Part shown: positions 17,506 through 24,490 of the stretch, piece after piece
Layout: every line of letters begins with the position of its first letter
How positions within the stretch are numbered: position 1 is the stretch's first letter
Assembly (NCBI RefSeq): GCF_003248355.1
Contig: NZ_QKWY01000002.1
Coordinates: 186,001-250,000 of the forward strand
Length of the DNA: 64,000 nt
Reading direction: 5' to 3'
DNA from: Streptomyces sp. AC1-42W
Lineage (GTDB): Bacteria; Actinomycetota; Actinomycetes; Streptomycetales; Streptomycetaceae
The notes under the pieces: model-generated
Seen by the model: the letters and a program-made list of their open reading frames with translations, nothing else
Databases searched by the model: none
What the model was told of the DNA's origin: nothing
Translations under genes and position numbers: made by a program

Positions 17506-19783
17506 CGGCGGCCGCCCGGGTGAGCAGGACGCGGACGGTGTGGATGCCGGCGGTGGGCAGGTCGGCGGCGTGCGTGGGCACGACCAGGGCGTCCCGCCCG
17601 GCGGCGGCGAGGCGTTCGAGGAGGCGCGCCCAGCCGGCGTCGTCCGTCCGGTCCGGATCGGCTGGGGCGTCCAGGGCGTCCAGGGCGTCCGGGGCGTCCG
17701 GGGTGGCGGGCTGTGCGCGGGTGACCGGGACGAGCGACGCGTCCAGGTCGGCCAGCAGCGGGTCACCGGTGTCCGTCGCGTCGGGCCCGTCCGCCGTCTG
17801 CACCGCGCCGAGCAGGTCCCGCAGGGCGTCCACGGCCGCTGCCGCGAGGTCCGGGGCCGCGCCCACGGCCCAGCGGGCGGGGCCCGGCGTGCCGGTGGTC
17901 CGGGCGAGGACGACGGACGCCCCGGAGTGCGCCTGTTCGCCCAGGTCGAGCAGTTCCACGGCGAGGCCCAGGTGGGCCGCCGAACGCAGCAGGAACACCG
18001 GTTCGGGGTCCTCGCCCAGGGCCTGGGGGGTGAGCACGGAGACGTCGCCCGTGCCCCGGACGGCCCGGCGCAGCGCGTCGTGGGCGAGCGCCGACAGCAG
18101 CCCGGCCGCGGCCGCCTCGGGCAGGTCGGCACCGGCCCCGGCTCCGGCTCGGGTGGGTTCGAAGCGGCGGTCCGCGTTGTCCGCGCCGAAGGGCCGCACC
18201 GCGCCGGCGGGCACCCGCACCACCTCCTTGGTGAGCAGCGATACGGCCGCCGTCCAGCGGACGGCCGTTCCGGTCCCGCCGGTGCCGGACGCGACGGTGA
18301 GCGCGTCCGGGTCCACGGCGGGCAGCTCCGCCGTGGCGTCGTCGGGCACCGGGGCGGGCGCCACGTGCTCGGCGTAGACGGTCGCGGCGGCGTTGAGCGC
18401 CCGCAGCCGGGCGCCGGCGGTGTGGTGGACGTCGAAGGCGGTGATCGTGCGGGGGGTCAGGGTGCCCAGCCCGCCCAGGACGACCGCGCCCACCTTCAGC
18501 GGGGTCTGGGTCAGCCGCTCGTCGGCGTAGGCGGTGAACACCCCGGTGTGCGGGTGGACGAGCGCGGAGCGGCGTTCGAGTTCGCCGAGCGGGCCCTGGG
18601 CGGCCTCGTCGTCGGGGGCGGTGGCCACCGTGGGGAGGAACGCCGGGCGGGCCGGCGCGGCGGTCAGGTCGACCGGCTCGGGCAGCGCGGCGGGTGCCGT
18701 GCAGAACGGGCACGCGGGGTGCGGCAGCAGGGGCTCCGACGCCACGTCGAAGGAGGCCATGTCCTGGATGAGCAGCCGGTCGCGGCTCTCGGCCGGCAGC
18801 GCCTCGGTGACCAGGCGGAACACCTCGTAGCCCAGCAGGTTGCCGAGCATCGCCGCGAGCGGTCCCACGGGCTGGGGGCCGGGGGTGCCGGTGCCGAGGG
18901 CCAGCCCGCTCCACAGGCCGGCGGCCGCCGCGTCGGCCCCGCCGCCGGCCGCGCCCAGCCGCAGGGCGGCGCAGGCCCAGCAGGCCGCCGAGCCCGGGGT
19001 CATGACCGGCCCGACGACGGCCCGGCCCCAGAACGTCCAGGCCGGAAGCAGCGTCCGCCCCTCGGGCACCCCGTCCCGCAGCAGCGCGAGCACGGTGCCC
19101 GGCACCCGGGGCCCGGCCGCGGCGACGACGACGTCGTACCCGTCGTACGCCGCCCAGCCGGCACCGGGCCGCTCCGGGAGTACGGCCAACTCGACGGAAC
19201 AGTCCTGGTCCGCCGCCAGGGCCGCCTCCCGGCGGACCTCGGCGAACTCCTCGGCGGTGGTGCCGCCGGAGCCGTCGGCGAGGGCGGCCTCGACGCCGAC
19301 GGCGGCGCAGCCGTTGCGGACGAGCGACAGCACGCACCAGCGGGCGACCGGTCCGTCGCCGAGCACGGCGACCCGGGTGGCGCGGTAGCGGGCGAACCGG
19401 GCGTCGGCGTCGTCCGCGTAGTGGTCGATGTAGGCGATCTGCTGGGCGAACCGCTCGGCGGCGGCCGGGTCCGTCCGGGGGCCCGCCGACTCGTTCGGTG
19501 CCGGAACCGGCCGGGCGAAGCCCCGCGCGTAGAGGGCCTTCACGAGTTCGCCGACCATCGCCTTCTGCTGGTCGCCGAAGCCCTGGCAGATCTCCTCGAC
19601 CGATCTGCTGCCGTCCAGATGGGGCACCAGGAGGCTGGCGAACCGGTAGCCGGATCTGGCGGTGAGCCGGAACCCTCCATCGGCGTTGTGGAAGATCACG
19701 CCGTCGGGCGTCTCGGTGAACAGGACGTCACGGCGGACCCGGGGCCGGGTGCCGGCGGTCTCTGCGTACGACGTTGCTGCCAT
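17495..19783 (-). CDS. E1-like (ocin-ThiF) TOMM leader-peptide-binding protein
   Basis: This 762-residue protein is predicted to bind the leader and present the core to YcaO. Its N-terminal 110 residues resemble a RiPP recognition element (VLFTETPDGVIFHN, then LVPHLDGSRSVEEICQGF). A ThiF-like nucleotide-binding fold follows (RVAVLGDGPVARWCVLSLVRNG), with cysteine pairs CWAC and CPFC that could form a zinc site. The last 350 residues look like a degraded YcaO domain without clear ATP-site acids; that reading is tentative. A 9-bp tandem repeat encodes a DALDALDAP stretch. It is the first gene of the biosynthetic operon, about 200 bp downstream of the SARP gene. Confidence 0.85.
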   Translation of the reverse strand: MAATSYAETAGTRPRVRRDVLFTETPDGVIFHNADGGFRLTARSGYRFASLLVPHLDGSRSVEEICQGFGDQQKAMVGELVKALYARGFARPVPAPNESAGPRTDPAAAERFAQQIAYIDHYADDADARFARYRATRVAVLGDGPVARWCVLSLVRNGCAAVGVEAALADGSGGTTAEEFAEVRREAALAADQDCSVELAVLPERPGAGWAAYDGYDVVVAAAGPRVPGTVLALLRDGVPEGRTLLPAWTFWGRAVVGPVMTPGSAACWACAALRLGAAGGGADAAAAGLWSGLALGTGTPGPQPVGPLAAMLGNLLGYEVFRLVTEALPAESRDRLLIQDMASFDVASEPLLPHPACPFCTAPAALPEPVDLTAAPARPAFLPTVATAPDDEAAQGPLGELERRSALVHPHTGVFTAYADERLTQTPLKVGAVVLGGLGTLTPRTITAFDVHHTAGARLRALNAAATVYAEHVAPAPVPDDATAELPAVDPDALTVASGTGGTGTAVRWTAAVSLLTKEVVRVPAGAVRPFGADNADRRFEPTRAGAGAGADLPEAAAAGLLSALAHDALRRAVRGTGDVSVLTPQALGEDPEPVFLLRSAAHLGLAVELLDLGEQAHSGASVVLARTTGTPGPARWAVGAAPDLAAAAVDALRDLLGAVQTADGPDATDTGDPLLADLDASLVPVTRAQPATPDAPDALDALDAPADPDRTDDAGWARLLERLAAAGRDALVVPTHAADLPTAGIHTVRVLLTRAAADAG
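17664..17699. repeat. Four 9-bp tandem repeats in the E1-like gene
   Basis: Units read GGGGCGTCC, AGGGCGTCC, AGGGCGTCC, GGGGCGTCC. In frame they encode a run of Asp-Ala-Leu/Pro on the minus strand, likely a flexible linker. Copy number could vary without shifting frame. Confidence 0.75.
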
Positions 19784-19986
19784 GCGTGCGTCACACCTCT
19801 TGTTCGGGGAGAGGGACAGTCGGGTACTCGGGTACGAGGGCGGGCCCCGCCGCCGGCTGTGCGGGGGCGTGCGGCGTGCGGGTCCGGGGCTCGGGGCGGG
19901 CGTTCTCAGGGGCCGGTGTTCTCAGGGGCCGGGCGGCCGGTCCGGGCGGACGCGAGGGGCGCCGCCCGCGGTGCGGTGACGGAGGG
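19784..19986. promoter_or_regulatory. Promoter region of the biosynthetic operon with 16-bp-period direct repeat
   Basis: This 203-bp non-coding gap lies between the SARP gene and the E1-like gene. GTTCTCAGGGGCCGG occurs at 19902-19916 and again at 19918-19932, 120-150 bp before the E1 start. SARP proteins bind direct repeats near target promoters, so this is a candidate operator. The spacing differs from the classic 11/22-bp period and no clear -10 box is seen. Confidence 0.35.
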
Positions 19987-22014
19987 TCACCGCAAGGCGG
20001 TCGGGCAGGTACTGCCCGCCTGGGGTGTCTCCCCGCGCCGCGGTGGGCGCAGGAGGGCCGGGGTGGGCCGGACGGAGGTGGCGGTCGCGCGCCGGGCGTG
20101 CGCCCGCAGCAGCTCGTGCATCCGGAACACGCCGGGGTGCTCCTCCTCCAGGAGGCCCGCGTCGAGGAGCCGTTCCAGCACGTCCTCGGCCGGCTCCGGC
20201 GGGAGGTCGAGGACGGTGGCCGCCAGCTCCGCGGTGAGCGGCCCGCGCGTCGCCGCCCCGAGCCGCAGATGCGCCTCGGCCAGCACCGGGGGAAGCCGCC
20301 GCACCGCCTCGTCCAGGGTCAGCGGTACGGACATCCGGGGGTCGTCGGCCAGGCTGAGGCGGCCCGGCAGATCGCGTCCCAGCCAGTCCGCGCAGTCGGC
20401 CAGCTTGAGGCGGGGGCGGGTGAGGAGGCGGGCGGCGGCGATCCGCAGGGCGAGCGGGTGGTGCCCGCACACCGAGGCCATCAGCCGCGCGGCGGCCGGC
20501 TCGGCGGCGACGCGTTCCCGGCCCAGCACGGCGGTGAGCAGGTCGTACGCCTCCTCGGGAGCGAGCGCGCCGAGCCGGTGCACGGTGCCGCCGTGCGTGG
20601 CGACCAGGGCGGCGAGCCCCATCCGGCTGGTGATGATCGCGGCACCGCCCGCGTGGGCGGTGAGCAGCGGGCGCACCTGGTCCGGGTGGACGACGTCGTC
20701 GAGGATCAGCAGCGTGCGTCCGGGGCCGGGCTCCTCCGGGGCGGTGCCGCGGAGTTCGGCGGCGGCCTCCTCCGTCGGGCGCGGGGTGCCGTCCGGCCGG
20801 GTCAGCGGCAACAGGCGGCAGCCGCCCGGGAAGTACCCGTCCACCAGGCGTGCCACGTGCAGGGCCAGCGCGGTCTTGCCGATGCCGGGCGCCCCGGAGA
20901 GCACGGCGAGGGGGGCGCGGCCGGGGTCGGAGGGGGCGGTGGGGTTGGCGAGGCCAGTGGGGTTGGTGAGGCCGGCAGGGCTAACGGGGCTGGAGGGGTC
21001 GGGCCGGGAGGCGGTGGCTCCGTTGCCGGTCAGCACGGTGAGGAGTTCGTCCACCTGGCTCCGGCGGCCGGTGAAGCCGGGCACCGCGGGGAGGGGCGCG
21101 GGGGGCGCGGCTGCGGTGCGGCGGCGTACGGGCGCGTTCTCGTTCCGGCCCGCGCCCGCGCCCGCACCCGTATCCCGGTCCTCGGTCCGGGCGGCGGGCG
21201 GGAGCGCGGCGGGTGGTGCGGTGGCCGGCGCGGCCGGGGGGACGAGCGAGAGGGGGGCGTGCCCGGTGTCCGGGGCGCCGAGGTCGTCGCCCCGCAGGAT
21301 CGCCAGCTCCAGGCGCTGGAGTCCGGGCCGGGGATCGACACCCAGCTCCTCGCGCAGATGCCGCTTGATCCTCCGGTACTCCGACAGCGCCTCCGCCTGC
21401 CGCCCGGTCCGGTAGAGAGCCAGCATCAGTTGCTCGGAAAACCGCTCGTGAGCCGGGTATACGCGCGTAACTTCCCAAAGATCGACGAGGGTTTCGCGGC
21501 AGCGGCCGTGTTCCAGCTCGATGTCGCAGACGCGTTCCAGGACCCGCAGCCGCTCCTCCGCCAGCCGGGGCACCTCGTCCCGGTGCAGCAGCCCGGAGGG
21601 CACGTTGGCCAGCAGCGGCCCCTGCCAGAGGGCGAGGGCCGCCCGCAGGGTGTAGAGCTCGGAGTCCGCGCCGGCCGCCGCCGCACGGTCGACGAGCTGC
21701 CGGAAGTGGAGCAGGTCGAGGGTCTCGGCGTCGGCGTGGATGCGATAGCCGCCGGCGACGGCCACGACGGCCTGGTTCTCGATGCCGTACTTGGCGAAGA
21801 TGCGGCGCAGCCGCAGTACGCAACTCTGGAGCGCGGCCTTGGCCGTGACGGGCTGTTCCTCGCCCCAGACGGCCTCTTGCAGGTGGTCGGTGGAGACCAC
21901 GCGCCCCGGACGGATGAGCAGGGCGGCCAGTAGTGCGGTCGGCTTGGAGGGCGGAAGGACCACATGGTCCCGCCCATCGGTGATGCTCAGGGGCCCGAGC
22001 AGTTGGAACAGCAC
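19987..22014 (-). CDS. SARP-family regulator with NB-ARC domain
   Basis: This is a 675-residue activator. It has a winged-helix domain (MLFQLLGPLSITDG to about residue 95), a BTAD domain to about residue 245, a Pro/Ala-rich linker, then an NB-ARC module with P-loop GAPGIGKTAL and a winged-helix-like end. A short imperfect repeat (LTNPTG, LANPTA) lies in the linker near residue 345. It is encoded directly upstream of, and in the same direction as, the biosynthetic operon, so it is the strongest candidate for cluster-situated activator. I found no in-frame TTA codon. It differs clearly from the AfsR-like protein at the other end of the cluster. Confidence 0.9.
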   Translation of the reverse strand: MLFQLLGPLSITDGRDHVVLPPSKPTALLAALLIRPGRVVSTDHLQEAVWGEEQPVTAKAALQSCVLRLRRIFAKYGIENQAVVAVAGGYRIHADAETLDLLHFRQLVDRAAAAGADSELYTLRAALALWQGPLLANVPSGLLHRDEVPRLAEERLRVLERVCDIELEHGRCRETLVDLWEVTRVYPAHERFSEQLMLALYRTGRQAEALSEYRRIKRHLREELGVDPRPGLQRLELAILRGDDLGAPDTGHAPLSLVPPAAPATAPPAALPPAARTEDRDTGAGAGAGRNENAPVRRRTAAAPPAPLPAVPGFTGRRSQVDELLTVLTGNGATASRPDPSSPVSPAGLTNPTGLANPTAPSDPGRAPLAVLSGAPGIGKTALALHVARLVDGYFPGGCRLLPLTRPDGTPRPTEEAAAELRGTAPEEPGPGRTLLILDDVVHPDQVRPLLTAHAGGAAIITSRMGLAALVATHGGTVHRLGALAPEEAYDLLTAVLGRERVAAEPAAARLMASVCGHHPLALRIAAARLLTRPRLKLADCADWLGRDLPGRLSLADDPRMSVPLTLDEAVRRLPPVLAEAHLRLGAATRGPLTAELAATVLDLPPEPAEDVLERLLDAGLLEEEHPGVFRMHELLRAHARRATATSVRPTPALLRPPRRGETPQAGSTCPTALR

Positions 22015-22092
22015 CGTCGTCCGCCTTCCCGTGCGCTCTCGGCGGCCCGTCGTCGGGCCGCCGCGTCGTCGTACCCGTTTCGAAGCGGAGGG

Positions 22093-22329
22093 CTACTGCC
22101 AGCCGAAGTCGTGCGGCAGATGACCCGGGCGTGGGTGTGCGGACGGGACGCCGTGGCCGGCGGGACCGCGCGGTACGTCGGAGGCGGAGGCGGAAGTGGC
22201 GGCGGAGGCGGACGCCGGGGCGGATACGGGAGCGGAGGTGGCGGCGTACGCGGGTTCCGCGAGGAGAACGCCGCCGCTCAGCGCCACGGACACGAGCGCG
22301 GTAACGGAGAACAGGTGGAGACGCGTCAT
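22093..22329 (-). CDS. Small secreted Ala/Ser-rich protein
   Basis: This 78-residue protein has a clear Sec signal peptide: MTRLHLF, a hydrophobic stretch, then an Ala-X-Ala site (PAYA, followed by ATSAPV) near residue 29. The mature part is Ala/Ser/Pro-rich and ends HPRPGHLPHDFGWQ. The start is supported by GAAGG 9 nt upstream. It lies 78 bp upstream of the SARP gene on the same strand. I do not recognise a family. It lacks the Cys expected of an azole peptide precursor, and a signal peptide argues against a cytoplasmic RiPP substrate. Confidence 0.6.
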   Translation of the reverse strand: MTRLHLFSVTALVSVALSGGVLLAEPAYAATSAPVSAPASASAATSASASDVPRGPAGHGVPSAHPRPGHLPHDFGWQ

Positions 22330-22639
22330 GCGGTAGCCCTTCGAACCATCGGTGGGGAGTGTTCGACAGCACCGTGAGTTTTGTACGCGAGCGAGGCGAT
22401 GGTGAAGGTGAGACCACTGGACCGATGAGGCCATGGCCCCTTCCGTCCAGCATCCGGACGCCCGGACGGCCCGCCCTGCCCGGTCGGCGGGAGGCCGTCT
22501 GCCGCCGCTCACCCTCTCGTGCCATGATCTTTACCGCAGCGTCAACGAGTTGCCGAAGAATAGAATTCGGCACTTGAGGAATAAATCCGGCAGGTGGCCG
22601 GACCGACCGTGCCGACAGGGTTCCTGACGGGGAGGGACG
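22330..22639. promoter_or_regulatory. Divergent promoter region with operator-like inverted repeat
   Basis: This 310-bp gap between the small secreted protein and the LuxR-type gene holds no convincing gene. TGCCGAA (22551-22557) and TTCGGCA (22566-22572) form a 7-bp inverted repeat with an AT-rich 8-bp spacer, about 70 bp before the LuxR gene. Position and shape fit an operator, possibly autoregulatory. Confidence 0.35.
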
Positions 22640-23647
22640 ATGCTCGACCCCTTGGGGCTGGACGCCACTTCCGAGGCCGTCTACCGGGCGCTGCTCGCCC
22701 AGCCCTACGCGTCCCTCGCCGAGCACCGCGCCCAGCTGGAACTGACACCGGATCAATTCGAGGGCGCCTTGGAGACACTGCTCGACCTCGCCCTGGTGCG
22801 GCCGGCCGCGAGCTCGGGCGGGCGCAGGCTGCACGTGGTCGATCCCCGGCTCGGCCTGGAAGCGCTGCTGGCCCGCCGCCGCGCCCGGCTCGCCGCCGAA
22901 CGCCGGCGCCTGGCGGACGGCGAGGCGGCCGTGGCCGAACTCCTCTGTGACCTCCCCGCCACCCATCCGGCGATCGGCGAGTCCCCGGTGGTGCACCTGG
23001 ACGGCGTGGACCATGTGCGCGACTACCTGACGCAGCTCCACGAGGAGGTGGAGGAGGAGATCCTGACCTTCGCGACGGGCGGCGCGCAGACGGAGGAGAA
23101 CATGCACGCCTCCCGCCCGCTCAACCAGGAACTCCTGGAACGCGGGGTGCGCATGCGCACGGTCTACCTCTCCAGCATCCACAACCACCCGCCCACGGTG
23201 ACCCATGTGACCTGGCTGGCCTCGCTCGGCGCCGAGGTCCGTACGACGCCCTCGCTCAGCACCCGCATGATCATCGCCGACCACCGCCTCGCCCTGGTCG
23301 CCCTGGACGACCAGGACTCCTCGCTCGGCGCACTCGTGGTGTCGGGCGGGGGCCTCATCGCGGCGCTGGAGGCCCTCTTCGAGCACGTCTGGTTGGACGC
23401 CGACCCCCTGGGCCCGTGCGAGAAGCCCGAGGAGCACGCCCTGAACCGCCAGCAGCACGAGACCCTGCGCCTGCTGGCCCGCGGCCACACGGACGAGGCC
23501 ATAGCCAAGCGCCTGGGCGTCTCCCCCCGCACCGCCCGCCGCATAGCCAAGGGCCTACTGGGCCACCTGGACGCCCGCAGCCGCTTCCAGGCCGGAGTCC
23601 ACGCCGCCCAACTCGGCTACCTCCCCCCAAACGGCCCCCGAACCTGA
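22640..23647 (+). CDS. LuxR-type helix-turn-helix regulator with TrmB-like N-terminus
   Basis: This is a 335-residue transcription factor. The N-terminal 70 residues look like a TrmB-type winged helix (LDPLGLDATSEAVYRALLAQ), followed by an Arg/Ala-rich coiled segment at about 75-105. The middle domain (VHLDGVDHVRDYL to about residue 255) has the phospholipase-D-like layout seen in TrmB-related sensors. The last 65 residues form a LuxR HTH (HETLRLLARGHTDEAIAKRLGVSPRTARR). The GGGGAGGGACG ribosome site lies immediately upstream of the ATG. Target genes are unknown; it is divergent from the RiPP-side genes. Confidence 0.85.
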   Translation: MLDPLGLDATSEAVYRALLAQPYASLAEHRAQLELTPDQFEGALETLLDLALVRPAASSGGRRLHVVDPRLGLEALLARRRARLAAERRRLADGEAAVAELLCDLPATHPAIGESPVVHLDGVDHVRDYLTQLHEEVEEEILTFATGGAQTEENMHASRPLNQELLERGVRMRTVYLSSIHNHPPTVTHVTWLASLGAEVRTTPSLSTRMIIADHRLALVALDDQDSSLGALVVSGGGLIAALEALFEHVWLDADPLGPCEKPEEHALNRQQHETLRLLARGHTDEAIAKRLGVSPRTARRIAKGLLGHLDARSRFQAGVHAAQLGYLPPNGPRT

Positions 23648-23751
23648 CCTGGGGCGGAGCGCTCAGTGTGACCGTGCGGACGGGCCCGGCCGGGGGGCGA
23701 ATGAGACCAGAAGTGAGACTGTGAACAGTGGGAGTTCGGCGTCCTTCCGCC

Positions 23752-24174
23752 CTACTTGCCGGTGTCCGGTCCGTACCACTGAAGGGCCTGGCCGGTGACC
23801 GTCGCGATGCATTCGAAATCGCGGTCGCAGTGCAGGAGCGTCAACCCTTGCAGTTCCGCCGTAGCGGCCACGACCAGATCCACAGCTCCGGCACTGCGGT
23901 GTTGTCCTCTCTTGGTGAGCGCTTCCTGTACTTGCCGGGCGCGGTCGTAGGCGCGGTCATCGACGGGCACCCATCCGAACAGCAGACGCATGTCCTCGAT
24001 GCCTTGAGCGCGGTCTGCCGCGGAGCGGGCGCTGTAGAAGAATTCGAGTTCCGTGATCGGGCACGTCGCGATGAGTCCGGCGGCGGCTGCCTGGTCCCAG
24101 CCGAACTGCTCGGCGCCGGCGCGCATGAGGCGTGCCAGGGCGCTGGTGTCGATCAGGAACTGCGCGGCGTTCAC
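23752..24174 (-). CDS. vapC: VapC-family PIN-domain toxin
   Basis: This is a 140-residue PIN ribonuclease. The acidic active-site residues are visible in order: LIDTSALARL (Asp), ITELEFF (Glu), AVDLVVAATAEL (Asp) and LHCDRDFE (Asp). It overlaps the upstream antitoxin gene by 4 bp (ATGA), the standard antitoxin-first arrangement. It would cleave RNA, typically tRNA, when the antitoxin is degraded. All catalytic acids are intact, so it is probably functional. Confidence 0.9.
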   Translation of the reverse strand: MNAAQFLIDTSALARLMRAGAEQFGWDQAAAAGLIATCPITELEFFYSARSAADRAQGIEDMRLLFGWVPVDDRAYDRARQVQEALTKRGQHRSAGAVDLVVAATAELQGLTLLHCDRDFECIATVTGQALQWYGPDTGK

Positions 24175-24386
24175 CGGCGGTAGTCACCCTTCTTCTGGAA
24201 GAGCTCCAGGTCGAAGGCCCCGTCGGCGGAGGCCGCGCGCAGTCGAGCGAGCGCGAGCGCCCTCCGCCGGTTCTCCAGTACCTCGCGCAGCGCGGTGTTG
24301 ACCGTCTCTTTCTTGGTACTGGTGCCGAGCGCTCGGGCGACATCGGCCAGCAGCTCGTCGTCGAGGTCGATCACGGTTCGACTCAT
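24171..24386 (-). CDS. vapB: VapB-family antitoxin
   Basis: This 71-residue antitoxin starts with a ribbon-helix-helix DNA-binding segment (SRTVIDLDDELLADVARALG, then TSTKKETVNTALRE). The C-terminal tail (FDLELFQKKGDYRR) is typical of the toxin-wrapping part. Its start at 24386 is followed on the plus side by a short AT-rich stretch (24410-24430, AATTATATC) that may hold the autoregulated promoter. It is cotranscribed with the toxin gene. Confidence 0.9.
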   Translation of the reverse strand: MSRTVIDLDDELLADVARALGTSTKKETVNTALREVLENRRRALALARLRAASADGAFDLELFQKKGDYRR

Positions 24387-24490
24387 GGGGCATACCTCCT
24401 GATATCACCTGTGCCATCAATTATATCTCGATGGATGACAGGTGTCCCGGCTTTCGTCGGGGGTGAGGCCGCCGCGCCTCGGCGTGGGCG

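Noticed and set aside
8438..19700. Several long plus-strand frames opposite the azole operon
   Set aside because: All mirror real minus-strand genes with conserved motifs. Their translations are Gly/Arg/Ala-rich without domains, which is typical of high-GC antisense frames.
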